Assembly (NCBI RefSeq): GCF_000382705.1
Contig: NZ_ARQE01000002.1
Location: forward strand, 434,001-498,000
Direction of reading: 5' to 3'
Source of the DNA: Aureimonas ureilytica DSM 18598 = NBRC 106430
Lineage (GTDB): Bacteria; Pseudomonadota; Alphaproteobacteria; Rhizobiales; Rhizobiaceae
Length of the DNA: 64,000 nucleotides
Made by a program: the position numbers and the translations under genes. Of the stretch, positions 36,881 through 45,719 are shown one piece after another (the first letter of the stretch is position 1; every line of letters starts with the position of its first letter). Under the pieces are notes generated by a model that searched no databases, was not told the DNA's origin, and saw only the letters and a list, made by a program, of their open reading frames with translations.

Positions 36881-37309
36881 ATGACGGCCGAGCGAGACGA
36901 ACCCGGGGCCGCCCCCATCGCCGCGCGCTTCGCCCGCGTGCGCAAGGCGAACCAGTCCGAGCTGTCGGAGGACTACGTCGAGATGATCGACGACCTGATC
37001 GGCGAGTTCGGGGAGGCGCGGGCGACCGACCTCGCGGAACGCTTCGGCGTGTCCTCGGGCACCGTCGCGCGCACCGTCCAGCGCCTCGCTCGCGATGGTC
37101 TCGTGGAGTCCAAGCCCTACCGGGCGATCTTCCTGACGGCCGAGGGCAAGGAACTCGCCGAACGCGTCAGGGAACGGCACCGCGTGGTCGTCGACTTCCT
37201 CGTCGCGGTCGGCGTCGCGCCCGACGCGGCCGAGATGGATGCCGAGGGGATCGAGCACCATGTCGGAAAGGACACCCTGGAGGCCTTCCGCAGGTTCCTG
37301 GCCCGCTGA
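36881..37309 (+). CDS. mntR: DtxR-family manganese-responsive repressor MntR
   Basis: 142 aa. The N-terminal winged helix (ATDLAERFGVSSGTVARTVQRLARDGLVESKPYRAIFLTAEG, read in parts) is joined to a dimerisation domain ending HHVGKDTLEAFRRFL. The metal-binding His/Glu set (EDYVEMI, ERHRVVVDFL, EGIEHHVG) is present. It represses Mn import when Mn is sufficient. The ATG at 36881 has AAGGGAA upstream. Divergent from mntH. Its stop lies within a stem-loop shared with the next convergent gene. Confidence 0.92.
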   Translation: MTAERDEPGAAPIAARFARVRKANQSELSEDYVEMIDDLIGEFGEARATDLAERFGVSSGTVARTVQRLARDGLVESKPYRAIFLTAEGKELAERVRERHRVVVDFLVAVGVAPDAAEMDAEGIEHHVGKDTLEAFRRFLAR

Positions 37310-37329
37310 CGGCGGTGCGTCGGTCAGCG
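37304..37329. terminator. Bidirectional stem-loop between convergent genes
   Basis: CGCTGAC (37304-37310) and GTCAGCG (37323-37329) form a 7-bp stem around a 12-base loop. The arms contain both stop codons, that of mntR and that of the L,D-transpeptidase. No T-tract; termination is inferred. Confidence 0.4.
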
Positions 37330-38340
37330 CTCGGCGTCGGCGGGATCGTCGACCAAGGCGTCCGGCCGGCTGACCTGGACGGCGGTCATGGACGTCTTCA
37401 CCGCGAGTTCCTTGGTGCCGAGCCGCTTCAGCATGTCGCGGAACCGCGGGTGCATGCCCCCGTCGACGTAGGCCATCGGCATGCCCGCACGCCCCTCGGA
37501 CAAGAGGGACTGGAGCAGCTTGTCGTCACGCTCCCGCTTGGCGGCCACCTCGGGCGCGACGCGCGCCTCGAGCGGCGGGCAGGACGCGGCTGGATCGAGC
37601 GGCTGGCCGTCCTTGCGGCGTGAGTCGAACACGTAACGGCCTCCGCAGGCCGCGACGTCGGGCTCCTTCCGCGTCACCTCGAAGATGTCGTAGCCGAGCT
37701 TGAGGTTGCGCCAGAAGGCGATGTTCGGGTCGCTCCTGTGGCGCGCCATCTGCTCCGCCGTCATCCGGAACGGGAAGGACTGGACCTGGAAGTCGCCCTG
37801 TCCGATCGAGAAGGCCTTCTCCGCGTCCGCGTACACCTCGCCGACGCCCTCGTCGGTCATCGCGAAACATCCCGACGACGAGCAGGCCCCGTGGACCATC
37901 AGCGAGTCGCCCGTGTAGCCGAGCGACTTCTCCAGCGGGTTCGGGTAGCCGAGGTTGAAGGACCGATGGTACTTCGAGTTCGGGTTCATCAGCGCCCGGG
38001 TGACCCGGTAGAAGCCCTCGGGGGCCTGGCGGTCGCCGTTCGTCTTCTTCGGCCCGAGCTTGCCGGACCAACGGCATAGGGGGTGCGTCTTGTGGAGGGC
38101 GTAGCGTCCGTCCGCCCCGAGCTTCCAGACCTCGAGCTCGCTCTCCTCCTTGAAGATGCGAACCAGGATCGACCCCTGCGGCCTGGCCTTCGTCTCGGCA
38201 TGGACCGTCGGCACGAGGTCCTTGTAGGTCTCGTCCGACATCGACATGCAGCCGCCCGCGGACGCGAGACCGAGAAGGGCGGCCGCCAGCGCGGCTCGGC
38301 GCGTGGCGGTGCGGGCGCTTGGTCGTGCGGGAAGGTGCAT
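37324..38340 (-). CDS. L,D-transpeptidase (YkuD/YafK-like) lipoprotein
   Basis: 338 aa from ATG 38340. A signal with lipobox (LLGLASAGGCMSM) suggests a lipoprotein facing the periplasm. The catalytic YkuD region has VHGACSSSGCFAMTDEGV with His and the nucleophilic Cys, near residues 155-175. DTG-type and basic segments (EVWKLGADGRYALHKT) precede it, as in YafK-like proteins. It would cross-link or anchor peptidoglycan, or act as a hydrolase. No operon partner is seen (mntR converges, MerR co-oriented 147 bases upstream). A role in envelope protection is inferred. Confidence 0.86.
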   Translation of the reverse strand: MHLPARPSARTATRRAALAAALLGLASAGGCMSMSDETYKDLVPTVHAETKARPQGSILVRIFKEESELEVWKLGADGRYALHKTHPLCRWSGKLGPKKTNGDRQAPEGFYRVTRALMNPNSKYHRSFNLGYPNPLEKSLGYTGDSLMVHGACSSSGCFAMTDEGVGEVYADAEKAFSIGQGDFQVQSFPFRMTAEQMARHRSDPNIAFWRNLKLGYDIFEVTRKEPDVAACGGRYVFDSRRKDGQPLDPAASCPPLEARVAPEVAAKRERDDKLLQSLLSEGRAGMPMAYVDGGMHPRFRDMLKRLGTKELAVKTSMTAVQVSRPDALVDDPADAER

Positions 38341-38487
38341 CTCGATCCGAGGGTTGGACGTGGCCGATCTCCGTCCATCATCGACGGTCGGGCTGTCGCG
38401 GGGGTGACCCGGAGGGTGCAACCGTCGCGACAGCCGACAGGAGACGTCTCGATCCGGCGGAAGTGAGGCGGACGCGTCCGTCGGTCG

Positions 38488-38910
38488 TCAGTGCGTCTCG
38501 TGCAGGCACTCGCCATGGTCGCCGAGGACCTCGATCACCCGGCACTCCGCCACCGAGTGGTTCGAGCAGTCCGTCATGCGGGCGACCTCGGCCCTGAGCG
38601 CCGTCAGCCGGGCGATCTTGTGGTCGATGTCCGCCAGGTGCGCCGCCGCGATGCGGTCGGCGCTCTCGCAGGGACGGTCCGGCTCGCCGGCCAGCGCCAG
38701 CAGTTCGCGGATCGGCTCGATCTCGAAGCCGAGCTCGCGTGCGTGCCGGATGAAACGCAGTCGCCGCAGGTCGGCCGCATCGTAGAGGCGGCGGTTGCCT
38801 TCCGTCCTCGGCGGAGACGGCAGGAGGCCGATCTGCTCGTAGTAGCGGATCGTCGGCACCTTGATGCCGCTCGCCCGCGAGGCCTCGCCGATGGACACGC
38901 CGCCCGTCAT
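38488..38910 (-). CDS. MerR-family metal-responsive regulator (Zn/Cd/Pb type)
   Basis: 140 aa from ATG 38910. The HTH (SIGEASRASGIKVPTIRYYEQIGLLPSPPRTEGNRRLY) is followed by the long dimerisation helix. The metal-binding C-terminus contains CESADRI, MTDCSNHSVAEC and GECLHETH. This Cys and His arrangement matches the CadR/PbrR/ZntR group rather than CueR or MerR. It is divergent from the P-type ATPase gene, 68 bases apart, and sits over an operator-like dyad. It should activate the ATPase when Zn, Cd or Pb is in excess. Confidence 0.88.
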   Translation of the reverse strand: MTGGVSIGEASRASGIKVPTIRYYEQIGLLPSPPRTEGNRRLYDAADLRRLRFIRHARELGFEIEPIRELLALAGEPDRPCESADRIAAAHLADIDHKIARLTALRAEVARMTDCSNHSVAECRVIEVLGDHGECLHETH

Positions 38911-38918
38911 TTTTCCGC

Positions 38919-38949
38919 TTGCTCCTCTAGCCACTAGAGGAGGTAGGCC
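38919..38949 (+). promoter_or_regulatory. MerR-type promoter of the Zn/Cd/Pb ATPase
   Basis: TTGCTC (38919-38924), a 19-base spacer, then TAGGCC (38944-38949). Centred in the spacer is a 9-bp perfect dyad CTCCTCTAG / CTAGAGGAG (38922-38942). A 19-bp spacer with a central dyad is the hallmark of MerR-family activation. Confidence 0.65.
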
Positions 38950-38978
38950 TCTCCTGAGAACGATGCAAGGAGAGCGCC

Positions 38979-41216
38979 ATGAGCGCCACGACGGGCGAGA
39001 GCCGCTTCCGGGTCACTGGCATGGACTGCGCGGCCTGCGGCAACAAGGTCGACACCGCGATCCGGCGGCTGCCGGGCGTGGAGGACGTCACCGTCTCCGT
39101 GTCGACGGGCACGGTGAAGGTGCGCCACGCGGATGGTTTCGATGCGAACGCGGTGACGCGGCAGGTGCGCAACCTCGGCTATGGTGCGGAGGCGGCGAAC
39201 GGGCCGAGCCCCTCGGCAACCGCGACCCCGGCCAAGTATCACGACCACGCCGACCACGACCACGAAGGTCACGACCACGGCGACCACGATCACGGGAGGC
39301 CGGCCGCCCACGACCCTGCGGGCCACACGCACGACGACCCGGCGGAAGCGGGCCTGCCCTGGTGGCGCACGAAGAAGGCGAAGCTGACGGCCGCTTGCGG
39401 CGTCGCGCTCCTCGCGGCCTATGTCCTCGGCCACCTCGCGCCCTCGCTTGAGCGTCCGGCGTTCCTCGCCGCACTCGCGGTTGGCCTCGTTCCGGTCGCC
39501 TGGCGCGCGATCACGGCCGCCCGGTTCGGCACCCCGTTCTCGATCGAGACCTTGATGTCGATCGCCGCCATCGGCGCCGTCTTCATCGGGGCTGAGGAGG
39601 AGGCCGCGACGGTCGTGCTCCTGTTCCTCGTCGGCGAGATGCTGGAGGGGCTGGCGGCCAGCCGCGCACGGGCGAGCATCCAGGGCCTGTCCTCGCTCGT
39701 CCCAAAGACGGCCTTCCTTGAGAAGGACGGCGAGACGACCGAAGTCCCGGCGGAGAGCCTCGCGGTCGGCGCGACCATCCTCGTGCGTCCCGGCGACCGC
39801 ATCCCGGCCGACGGCTCGGTCGTCGAGGGCTCGGGCGAGGTCGACGAGGCTCCGGTGACGGGCGAGAGCGTGCCGAAGCGCAAGGGTGTCGGCGACCCCG
39901 TCTTCGCGGGCACGGTCAACGCGGGCTCCGTCCTCAGGGTGCGCGTCACCGCCGCCGCCGCCGACAACACGATCGCCCGCGTCGTCCGTCTCGTGGAGGA
40001 GGCGCAGGAGTCGAAGTCGCCGACCGAGCGCTTCATCGACCGCTTCTCGAAGGTCTACACGCCCGCCGTCCTCGTGGTCGGCTTCCTCGTCGCCGTCGTG
40101 CCCCCGCTGCTCTTCGGCGCGGACTGGAGCGAGTGGATCTACAAGGGCCTCGCCATCCTCCTGATCGGTTGCCCCTGCGCGTTGGTGATTTCAACGCCCG
40201 CCGCCATCGCGGCCGGCCTGTCGGCGGGCGCGCGCCGCGGGCTGCTGATGAAGGGCGGCGTGGTGCTGGAGACGCTCGGCAAGATCACGGCCATCGCCCT
40301 CGACAAGACGGGGACGCTGACCGCGGGCAAGCCCGTCGTGACCGACGTCGTCGCGGTCGGCCGTCCGGTGCGGGACGTCCTGTCCCTCGCGGCCGCCCTC
40401 GAGAAGGGATCGAGCCACCCGCTCGCCCTCGCCATCCTCGACCGCGCCAAGGCCGACAACGCTCCCGTTCCGCCCGCCTTCGATGCCAACGCCGTCCCGG
40501 GAGAGGGCGTCGAGGGCAAGGTCGGCGGCGAACCCGTGTTCCTCGGCTCGCCTCAGGCCGCCGGGCGCCGCGTGCCTCTCGGCGACGAGCAGACGGCCGC
40601 GATCGCCGCGCTGAACGCCGAGGGCAAGACCGTGTCGGTCGTCCTCGCTCGGAACGGGATCGCGGGCTACATCGCCATGCGCGACGAGGCACGTCCGGAC
40701 GCACGCGATGCCCTCGCGGCCATGAAGGCGGACGGCATCCGCGCGGTCATGCTGACGGGCGACAACCGCACGACGGCCGAGGCGGTCGCGGCGGGCCTCG
40801 GCATCGAGGCGCGCGCCGAGCTCCTGCCGCAGGACAAGCAGCGCATCGTGCGAGAGCTCCAGTCCGAGGGGTTCAAGGTCGCGAAGGTCGGCGACGGCAT
40901 CAACGACGCCCCGGCGCTTGCCGCGGCCGACATCGGGATCGCCATGGGCGGGGGGACGGACGTCGCGCTGGAGACGGCGGACGCGGCGGTGCTGCATGGG
41001 CGCGTCCGCGACGTTCCGGACATGATCGCGCTGTCGAAGGCGACCATGGGCAACATCCGCGCGAACATCGCGATCGCGCTCGGGCTGAAGGCGGTGTTCC
41101 TCGTGACCACCGTCCTTGGTATCACGGGCCTCTGGCCTGCCATCCTCGCCGACACGGGCGCGACCGTCCTCGTGACCGCGAACGCCATGCGGCTCCTCGG
41201 CTGGAGGCCAAGGTGA
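38979..41216 (+). CDS. Zn/Cd/Pb-exporting P1B-type ATPase
   Basis: 745 aa. The N-terminal HMA domain has GMDCAAC (Cys17, Cys20). A His/Asp-rich stretch (HDHADHDHEGHDHGDHDH) follows near residues 88-110. TM metal site is CPC (Cys398, Cys400), and the phosphorylation Asp is 442 in DKTGTLT. The final TM segments have GLKAVFLV and ADTGATVLVTANAM; the Lys and Asp there are the P1B-2 (ZntA-like) signature that separates it from copper pumps. Exports Zn, Cd or Pb from the cytoplasm. GTGA overlap with the next gene. Confidence 0.94.
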   Translation: MSATTGESRFRVTGMDCAACGNKVDTAIRRLPGVEDVTVSVSTGTVKVRHADGFDANAVTRQVRNLGYGAEAANGPSPSATATPAKYHDHADHDHEGHDHGDHDHGRPAAHDPAGHTHDDPAEAGLPWWRTKKAKLTAACGVALLAAYVLGHLAPSLERPAFLAALAVGLVPVAWRAITAARFGTPFSIETLMSIAAIGAVFIGAEEEAATVVLLFLVGEMLEGLAASRARASIQGLSSLVPKTAFLEKDGETTEVPAESLAVGATILVRPGDRIPADGSVVEGSGEVDEAPVTGESVPKRKGVGDPVFAGTVNAGSVLRVRVTAAAADNTIARVVRLVEEAQESKSPTERFIDRFSKVYTPAVLVVGFLVAVVPPLLFGADWSEWIYKGLAILLIGCPCALVISTPAAIAAGLSAGARRGLLMKGGVVLETLGKITAIALDKTGTLTAGKPVVTDVVAVGRPVRDVLSLAAALEKGSSHPLALAILDRAKADNAPVPPAFDANAVPGEGVEGKVGGEPVFLGSPQAAGRRVPLGDEQTAAIAALNAEGKTVSVVLARNGIAGYIAMRDEARPDARDALAAMKADGIRAVMLTGDNRTTAEAVAAGLGIEARAELLPQDKQRIVRELQSEGFKVAKVGDGINDAPALAAADIGIAMGGGTDVALETADAAVLHGRVRDVPDMIALSKATMGNIRANIAIALGLKAVFLVTTVLGITGLWPAILADTGATVLVTANAMRLLGWRPR

Positions 41217-41815
41217 GCGCCGCCGTCGACGACATCCTGCGGTTCGGGCCGGCGATCGTGCTGGCGGTCACCGCGGCATGGCTTGCGCTCGCCACCCGCC
41301 GCACGTCGCGGGAGATTGGGGGACGTGCTTACGGCTTCGGAAGGAGCCTCCGGCAGACGCTGGCCCGCGTCCTGTTCGCTGCTGCCGTCGTCGGTGCCCT
41401 TGCGGCCCTGGGTTTGCACGCTGCGGGAAGTGCGTGGAGCGTCCTCACGCCGATCGCGGGCGAGGCTTCAGCCGTTCGTTTGGCCGGGCTGGCGCTCGCC
41501 GTCGCGGGGCAGGTCCTGACGGTCGTGGCCCGGAGCGAGATGGGTCGACGGTGGCGGATCGGCATACCCGACAGGGCCCCCGACGCCTTGGTCACGACGG
41601 GTTTATTTGGCCTGAGCCGCAACCCCGTGTTCCTCGGGATGCTCGCGATGGCGTCCGGCCTTGCGGTCGCGGTGCCGTCCCTAGCGGTGATCGCCTGCGC
41701 GTTCGCCTTTTGGGTCGCCTGCGAGGTCCAAGTGCGGGACGAGGAGCGCTTCCTCGAACGCTCGTTCGGGGCTGCGTACGTCACCTACCGGAGCGCCGTC
41801 AGGCGCTGGATCTGA
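41213..41815 (+). CDS. Isoprenylcysteine carboxyl methyltransferase-like membrane protein
   Basis: 200 aa from GTG 41213, overlapping the ATPase stop (GTGA). Four or five TM helices; the C-terminal half has TTGLFGLSRNPVFLGML and RDEERFLERSFGAAYVTYR, the conserved PEMT/ICMT family pattern (SAM-binding RNP, ERxF). The family includes small membrane methyltransferases often found next to metal pumps in rhizobia. Enzymatic substrate unknown. Transcribed with the pump, so a role in Zn/Cd/Pb tolerance is possible. Confidence 0.82.
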   Translation: MSAAVDDILRFGPAIVLAVTAAWLALATRRTSREIGGRAYGFGRSLRQTLARVLFAAAVVGALAALGLHAAGSAWSVLTPIAGEASAVRLAGLALAVAGQVLTVVARSEMGRRWRIGIPDRAPDALVTTGLFGLSRNPVFLGMLAMASGLAVAVPSLAVIACAFAFWVACEVQVRDEERFLERSFGAAYVTYRSAVRRWI

Positions 41816-41833
41816 CATCGAAAGGACCGATCC

Positions 41834-42277
41834 ATGGGAAGCAAGCGGAAGACGTTGTTGGCCGGGGCGCTCGCCCTCCTCTCCGTGCCCGCGCTCGCGG
41901 CCGAGACCGTCGAGGTGTTCTCGACCTCGGGCTGCGGCTGCTGCATCGGCTGGATCAGGCACCTGGAGGAAGCGGGGTTCGAGGTCACGAACGAGAACCT
42001 CGCCATGGCGGACCTCCATGCCAAGAAGACGGGTGCCGGACTGAAGCCCGGGCAGACCTCGTGCCACACGGGCTTCGTCGGCGGCTACGTCGTCGAGGGC
42101 CACGTCCCAGCGGCCGAGGTGAAGCGGCTCCTCGCCGAGCGCCCGGACGCGGCCGGCCTCGCGGTTCCCGACATGCCCGCGGGAAGCCCCGGCATGGGGA
42201 CGGGCGACGAGCCCTACGAGGTGCTCCTCGTGGCGCGCGACGGGACGTCGACGGTCTTCGCGAGGTACCCGAAGTGA
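41834..42277 (+). CDS. DUF411 periplasmic metal-binding protein
   Basis: 147 aa with a signal (LLAGALALLSVPALAAE). The DUF411 features are VFSTSGCGCCIGWIRHL with a CxCC cluster, SCHTGFVGGYVVEGHVPAAEV, and AVPDMPAGSPGMG. This family binds copper and is typically linked to copper and silver resistance operons. ATG 41834. It heads a run with PCu(A)C and Sco, joined by GTGA overlaps, so the three are probably coupled. A second DUF411 lies at 53157. Confidence 0.88.
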   Translation: MGSKRKTLLAGALALLSVPALAAETVEVFSTSGCGCCIGWIRHLEEAGFEVTNENLAMADLHAKKTGAGLKPGQTSCHTGFVGGYVVEGHVPAAEVKRLLAERPDAAGLAVPDMPAGSPGMGTGDEPYEVLLVARDGTSTVFARYPK

Positions 42278-42762
42278 GGGCCTCGATCCTCGCGGCGGCT
42301 GTCGTCGCCTGCATCGCTGTCTCCGGTACCGCTGTGGCGCACGAGTTCAAGGCCGGGGACCTGACGATCGACCATCCCTCGTCCCGGCCCACGCCGCCGG
42401 GCGCCAAGGTCGGCGTCGGATACATCTCGATCCGCAACGACGGGACGGAGCCCGACCGGTTGGTCGGCGGCTCGGCCACCGTCGCCGGCCGCTTCGAGGT
42501 CCATGCCTCCACAATCGAGGACGGCGTCGCGCGCATGCGTCGCGTCGAGGACGGGATCGCGCTGGAGCCGGGAGCGACCGTCACGCTCGCTTCGGGCGGC
42601 ACCCACGTCATGCTTCTCGACCTCAAGGAGCCGATCGTGAAGGGCCAGTCGTTCGACGGCACCCTCGTGTTCGAGCGTGCCGGAACCGTGCCGGTCCGCT
42701 TCTCGGTCGAGGACTTCGGCGCCACTGCGTCTGCCCCCTCCCACGAAGGACACCGGCCGTGA
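42274..42762 (+). CDS. PCu(A)C periplasmic copper chaperone (island copy)
   Basis: 162 aa from GTG 42274 (GTGA overlap with DUF411). A signal peptide (ILAAAVVACIAVSGTAVAHE) is followed by FEVHASTIEDGVARMRRV and GTHVMLLDL, giving the H-x10-M-x21-H-x-M copper site. The His-containing end SHEGHRP is shorter than in the chromosomal copy at 17457. Partners with the Sco protein that follows. The two PCu(A)C copies share DLTIDHP/IEIGHPWSR-type starts but are clearly diverged. Confidence 0.9.
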   Translation: MRASILAAAVVACIAVSGTAVAHEFKAGDLTIDHPSSRPTPPGAKVGVGYISIRNDGTEPDRLVGGSATVAGRFEVHASTIEDGVARMRRVEDGIALEPGATVTLASGGTHVMLLDLKEPIVKGQSFDGTLVFERAGTVPVRFSVEDFGATASAPSHEGHRP

Positions 42763-43373
42763 ACCTGCGCACCGTTCGGATCGCGCTCTGGGGCGCGGTC
42801 GTCGTCGCCGCGGGCGCGCTCGTAGGCGCGGCATGGACCCTTCCGGGCGGCCCGTCGGCTCCTGCCGCCGGAACCTCCGCGGCCGTACCGATCGGCGGCG
42901 AGTTCGCCCTGGTCGACGAGGACAGCAAGCCAAGGACGTGGGCAAGCTTCCGCGGCAAGCCGGTCGCCGTGTTCTTCGGCTTCACGCACTGCCCGGACAT
43001 TTGCCCGACGACGCTGGGCGAGCTTTCGGTCCTACTCGCGGACCTCGGCCGTCGTTCCGACGACCTTCAGGTCGTGCTCGTCAGCGGGGATCCGGAGCGG
43101 GACACGCCGGAGGTCCTCAATGCCTATCTCCAGTCCTTCGACCCGAGGATCGTCGGACTGACGGGGCCGGAGGCGGAGGTCGACCGGGCCTTCGCCGCCT
43201 TCAAGGCCTACCGCCGGAAGGTGCCGACGGAGGGCGGCGACTACACGGTCGACCACTCGGCGGGAGTCTACCTCTACGACCGCGACGGCGGCTTCGTGGG
43301 CACCCTCGACATGCACGAGGACATGGAGGTGCGGCGGGAGAAGGTGGAGCGGCTGCTCTCGGTCGGCGCCTGA
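42759..43373 (+). CDS. Sco1/SenC-family copper chaperone (island copy)
   Basis: 204 aa from GTG 42759 (GTGA overlap). An N-terminal membrane anchor (IALWGAVVVAAGALVGAAW) is followed by the thioredoxin fold with FTHCPDICPTTLG (CxxxC) and the copper His in DYTVDHSAGVYLYD. It should form a copper relay with the PCu(A)C protein just before it. A strong hairpin directly after the stop marks the operon end. Confidence 0.91.
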   Translation: MNLRTVRIALWGAVVVAAGALVGAAWTLPGGPSAPAAGTSAAVPIGGEFALVDEDSKPRTWASFRGKPVAVFFGFTHCPDICPTTLGELSVLLADLGRRSDDLQVVLVSGDPERDTPEVLNAYLQSFDPRIVGLTGPEAEVDRAFAAFKAYRRKVPTEGGDYTVDHSAGVYLYDRDGGFVGTLDMHEDMEVRREKVERLLSVGA

Positions 43374-43375
43374 AG

Positions 43376-43412
43376 CCTCCGCACCCCGGTTCTGTTCCCC
43401 GGGGCGCGGAGG
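43376..43412 (+). terminator. Strong stem-loop directly after the Sco gene
   Basis: Left arm CCTCCGC, A, CCCCGG (43376-43389) pairs with CCGGGG, C, GCGGAGG (43399-43412). This makes a 13-pair stem with one mismatch and a nine-base loop, three bases after the TGA. No T-tract follows, as is common in high-GC genomes. Confidence 0.6.
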
Positions 43413-43458
43413 GTGCACCTTCACGGTCGGCGAGATCGCAACGGCTCGCGCGAGCGCG

Positions 43459-43923
43459 TCACGCCGACCTGGCGACTGCCTCGGTGAAGAGCGGCGAGAA
43501 CGGCCGCGCCGCCGCCGCGGCCGAGGGCGGGGGATCGTCGTCCCGATCCGTCCACGGCGCCGGACCACGGCGCACGAGCCTCCCGAGGAGACGGTTCGTC
43601 CGCCGCGGCGCGAACCCGCCGCCCGTCACGCTTCGAACGGGCTCCCCATGTCCGTCGAGCGCCGTCATGGCCTCGAGTATGTCGTCGATCGAGACCACGG
43701 CACCGCTGTCGAGCCGACGGAGCGAGGGCGCGTCCTCGACGGCCCGGAGGTCCGAAGCCCAGGAAGCCAGAAGCATGCGCTTCTGGCCCTTCGTGAGCCC
43801 GGCCGCCGAGACGACCTGATCGGGATGGTTGAAGGTGTCCGCGCCGGGCACGGGGGACCCTTCCGCGTTCGAGGGCAGCCCCGCTAGGGTCTGGCCGGGT
43901 TCTGTTCCGTATGGGGTTTGCAT
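43459..43923 (-). CDS. Conserved hypothetical protein (alphaproteobacterial small protein)
   Basis: 154 aa from ATG 43923, which has GGAGG eight bases upstream; a further upstream ATG (43938) has no RBS. The centre is conserved in style: LTKGQKRMLLASWASDLRAVE, then APSLRRLDSGAVVSIDDILEAM. This resembles small rhizobial proteins of unknown role that share the KRxLLASWASDxxAVE and DDILxAL patterns. The C-terminus is Arg/Pro-rich and probably disordered. No signal, membrane or Cys motif. Not evidently part of the metal genes around it. Confidence 0.7.
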   Translation of the reverse strand: MQTPYGTEPGQTLAGLPSNAEGSPVPGADTFNHPDQVVSAAGLTKGQKRMLLASWASDLRAVEDAPSLRRLDSGAVVSIDDILEAMTALDGHGEPVRSVTGGGFAPRRTNRLLGRLVRRGPAPWTDRDDDPPPSAAAAARPFSPLFTEAVARSA

Positions 43924-44103
43924 AGCCACATCCTCCATTGAGCAACATGGATACGCTGTGCCGCCGCGCGACGTGCCGGAGGCACAGGTCCGGCTCCCGC
44001 GAGCCGGGCGACGATCGATGTGGAAACCGTCGGTGGCGCCGTCAAGAAGGGCGCCGGTCCGGGAAGCGGCCCGTCGGCCGCTCCCGAAGCGCCCCGGCGC
44101 GGT
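43924..44103. other. Short intergenic stretch, nothing clear
   Basis: About 180 bases. Beyond the RBS of the gene at 43923, no promoter, repeat or gene is evident. A frame that crosses it on the plus strand lacks protein-like composition. Confidence 0.4.
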
Positions 44104-44412
44104 TTACCGACCGCCGGCCGGGGGCGTCGCGGGCATGTCCATGCCGGGCATGGCCTCGCCCTTCGGCTCGGGCATCTTCATCGACGCCATCTTCGCGCAG
44201 CAGGGGCACCCGCCCGCGGCCTCGGCGGACTGGCCGGGGGCGGACTGCGGGGCCGCCGTCGCGGGCTTGCCGCACATCATCCCTTCGCTGGCCGGCGCGG
44301 ATTGGGACATGCCCGGCGCCGCCGCCTGCTCCATCATGCCGCATCCGGCGGCAGCGGCCGGAAAGGTGCCGATCGCGGTGAATGCGGCGGCGGCGAACAC
44401 TAGGTTTCTCAT
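44104..44412 (-). CDS. Secreted Met/Cys-rich small protein, likely metal-binding
   Basis: 102 aa from ATG 44412 (GAGAGGGC seven bases upstream). The signal peptide (LVFAAAAFTAIGTFPAAAAG) is followed by a low-complexity Ala/Pro mature part. It carries repeated Met and Cys clusters: CGMMEQ, EGMMCGKP, GGCPCCAKMASMKM and MPGMDMPA. Such sequences bind Cu(I) or similar soft metals in the periplasm. No known family. It stands between the Sco gene group and the arsenic operon. Confidence 0.68.
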   Translation of the reverse strand: MRNLVFAAAAFTAIGTFPAAAAGCGMMEQAAAPGMSQSAPASEGMMCGKPATAAPQSAPGQSAEAAGGCPCCAKMASMKMPEPKGEAMPGMDMPATPPAGGR

Positions 44413-44537
44413 GCGTATGCCCTCTCGTTCCGGTCGCGCGACCATGACGACAATCGTCGGCATGCGCCAGCGTCCTCGATGACGCGGAAGGTGCCGCGGG
44501 GAAGACGGGCGCATTCGACGTACGGTTCGGTGTGAGC

Positions 44538-45719
44538 CTAGATGGGCCTCCGGCCGTCGGGGTCGCCCCCGCGCTCTTGTAGAAGCAGCACGACGCCCGC
44601 GGCGGCCATCGACAGCGCAGCCAAGGTCACCAGCGTCGCATGGGATCCCACGCGGGCGAGGAGCACCGCCCCGGCGGTCGGCGCCAGTGCCTGCGCGACC
44701 TGCGCCGGGCGTGCCAGCCGACCCATGACGCTCGCGTAGCCGCCCGGCCCGAACAGGGCCAGCGGCACCGTCCCGCGGGCGATGGACAGGATGCCGTTGC
44801 CCGCCCCGTAGAACACCATGGCGGCGGCGATCGGCAGGACGTCGAAGGCGAGCGCGCATACGCCGACGGCGGTGAGCGCGACGGCGGCCCGCATCGTCCA
44901 CAGCGGGTGGTGCCGCCCGCGGCCCGCCATCTCGAGGACGCGGGCGCCCACCTGCGAGGGGCCGACCATCGCGCCGAACGCCACGGCCGCGGCGAGCGTC
45001 TCGCCGCGGGCCTGAAGGAGCGTGAGCAGGTGGACGGAGACCAGCCCGAAGATCGTGCTGCACAGGACGATGACCCCGACGAGCAGCAGGAAGTCCCGGC
45101 GTTCCCCGACAGACGGGGCGAGGTGTTCGTCACGCCGCGTCGACACAGTGGCCGATCCCGTAACGGCAGGTATGAAGAACAGCGCCAACGGAAGCGAGAC
45201 GCAGACATGGAGCGCGGCGTAGGCGAGGCAGGCGCCGCGCCAGCCGACGTGCTCGGCCATGAACGCCGACAGCGGCCAGCAGACCGTGCTGGCGAAGCCG
45301 CCCCAAAGGGTCAGCGTCGTGATGGCGGAGCGCGCATCCGACCCGTAAAGCCGCCCGAGCGTCGCGAAGGCCGGGTCGTAGAGCCCCATGCCCATTCCGA
45401 GGCCGATGATGACCCATCCGGCGAGGAAGGTCGGCAGGTTTGGCGACAGGGCGAGGACGGCAAGGCCGAGCGCCAGCAGCACGGCGCCCAGCGCCAGCAC
45501 GGGCCGGCCGCCGCGCGCCGCGATGGTCGCGCCGACCCGGGGCGAGGCCGCGGCCGAGACAAGAAGGCCGACGCTGACCCCGCCGACGACCCATGGAAGG
45601 GGCCAGCCCGTGTCACGCGAGGTCGGGAGCGCGAGCACGGCCGGGAGGTAGACCGAGGAGCCCCAAGCCAGGATCTCGAAGACCCCGAGCGCCGAGATCA
45701 CCTGCCAGCGCGGCCTCAT
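44538..45719 (-). CDS. MFS transporter at the end of the arsenic operon
   Basis: 393 aa with 12 predicted TM helices ([26 protein letters not shown] start). The MFS pattern includes a loop with [15 protein letters not shown] between early helices. ATG 45719 overlaps the arsB stop in ATGA, so it is the last gene of the ars operon. MFS proteins in ars operons include ArsJ and related exporters, but there is no neighbouring GAPDH here, so ArsJ is not indicated. The exported arsenical, if any, is unknown. Confidence 0.82.
   Translation of the reverse strand: MRPRWQVISALGVFEILAWGSSVYLPAVLALPTSRDTGWPLPWVVGGVSVGLLVSAAASPRVGATIAARGGRPVLALGAVLLALGLAVLALSPNLPTFLAGWVIIGLGMGMGLYDPAFATLGRLYGSDARSAITTLTLWGGFASTVCWPLSAFMAEHVGWRGACLAYAALHVCVSLPLALFFIPAVTGSATVSTRRDEHLAPSVGERRDFLLLVGVIVLCSTIFGLVSVHLLTLLQARGETLAAAVAFGAMVGPSQVGARVLEMAGRGRHHPLWTMRAAVALTAVGVCALAFDVLPIAAAMVFYGAGNGILSIARGTVPLALFGPGGYASVMGRLARPAQVAQALAPTAGAVLLARVGSHATLVTLAALSMAAAGVVLLLQERGGDPDGRRPI

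Noticed and set aside
39235-39340. Repeated GACCACGA units as a microsatellite
   Set aside because: They encode the His/Asp-rich metal-binding stretch of the P-type ATPase.
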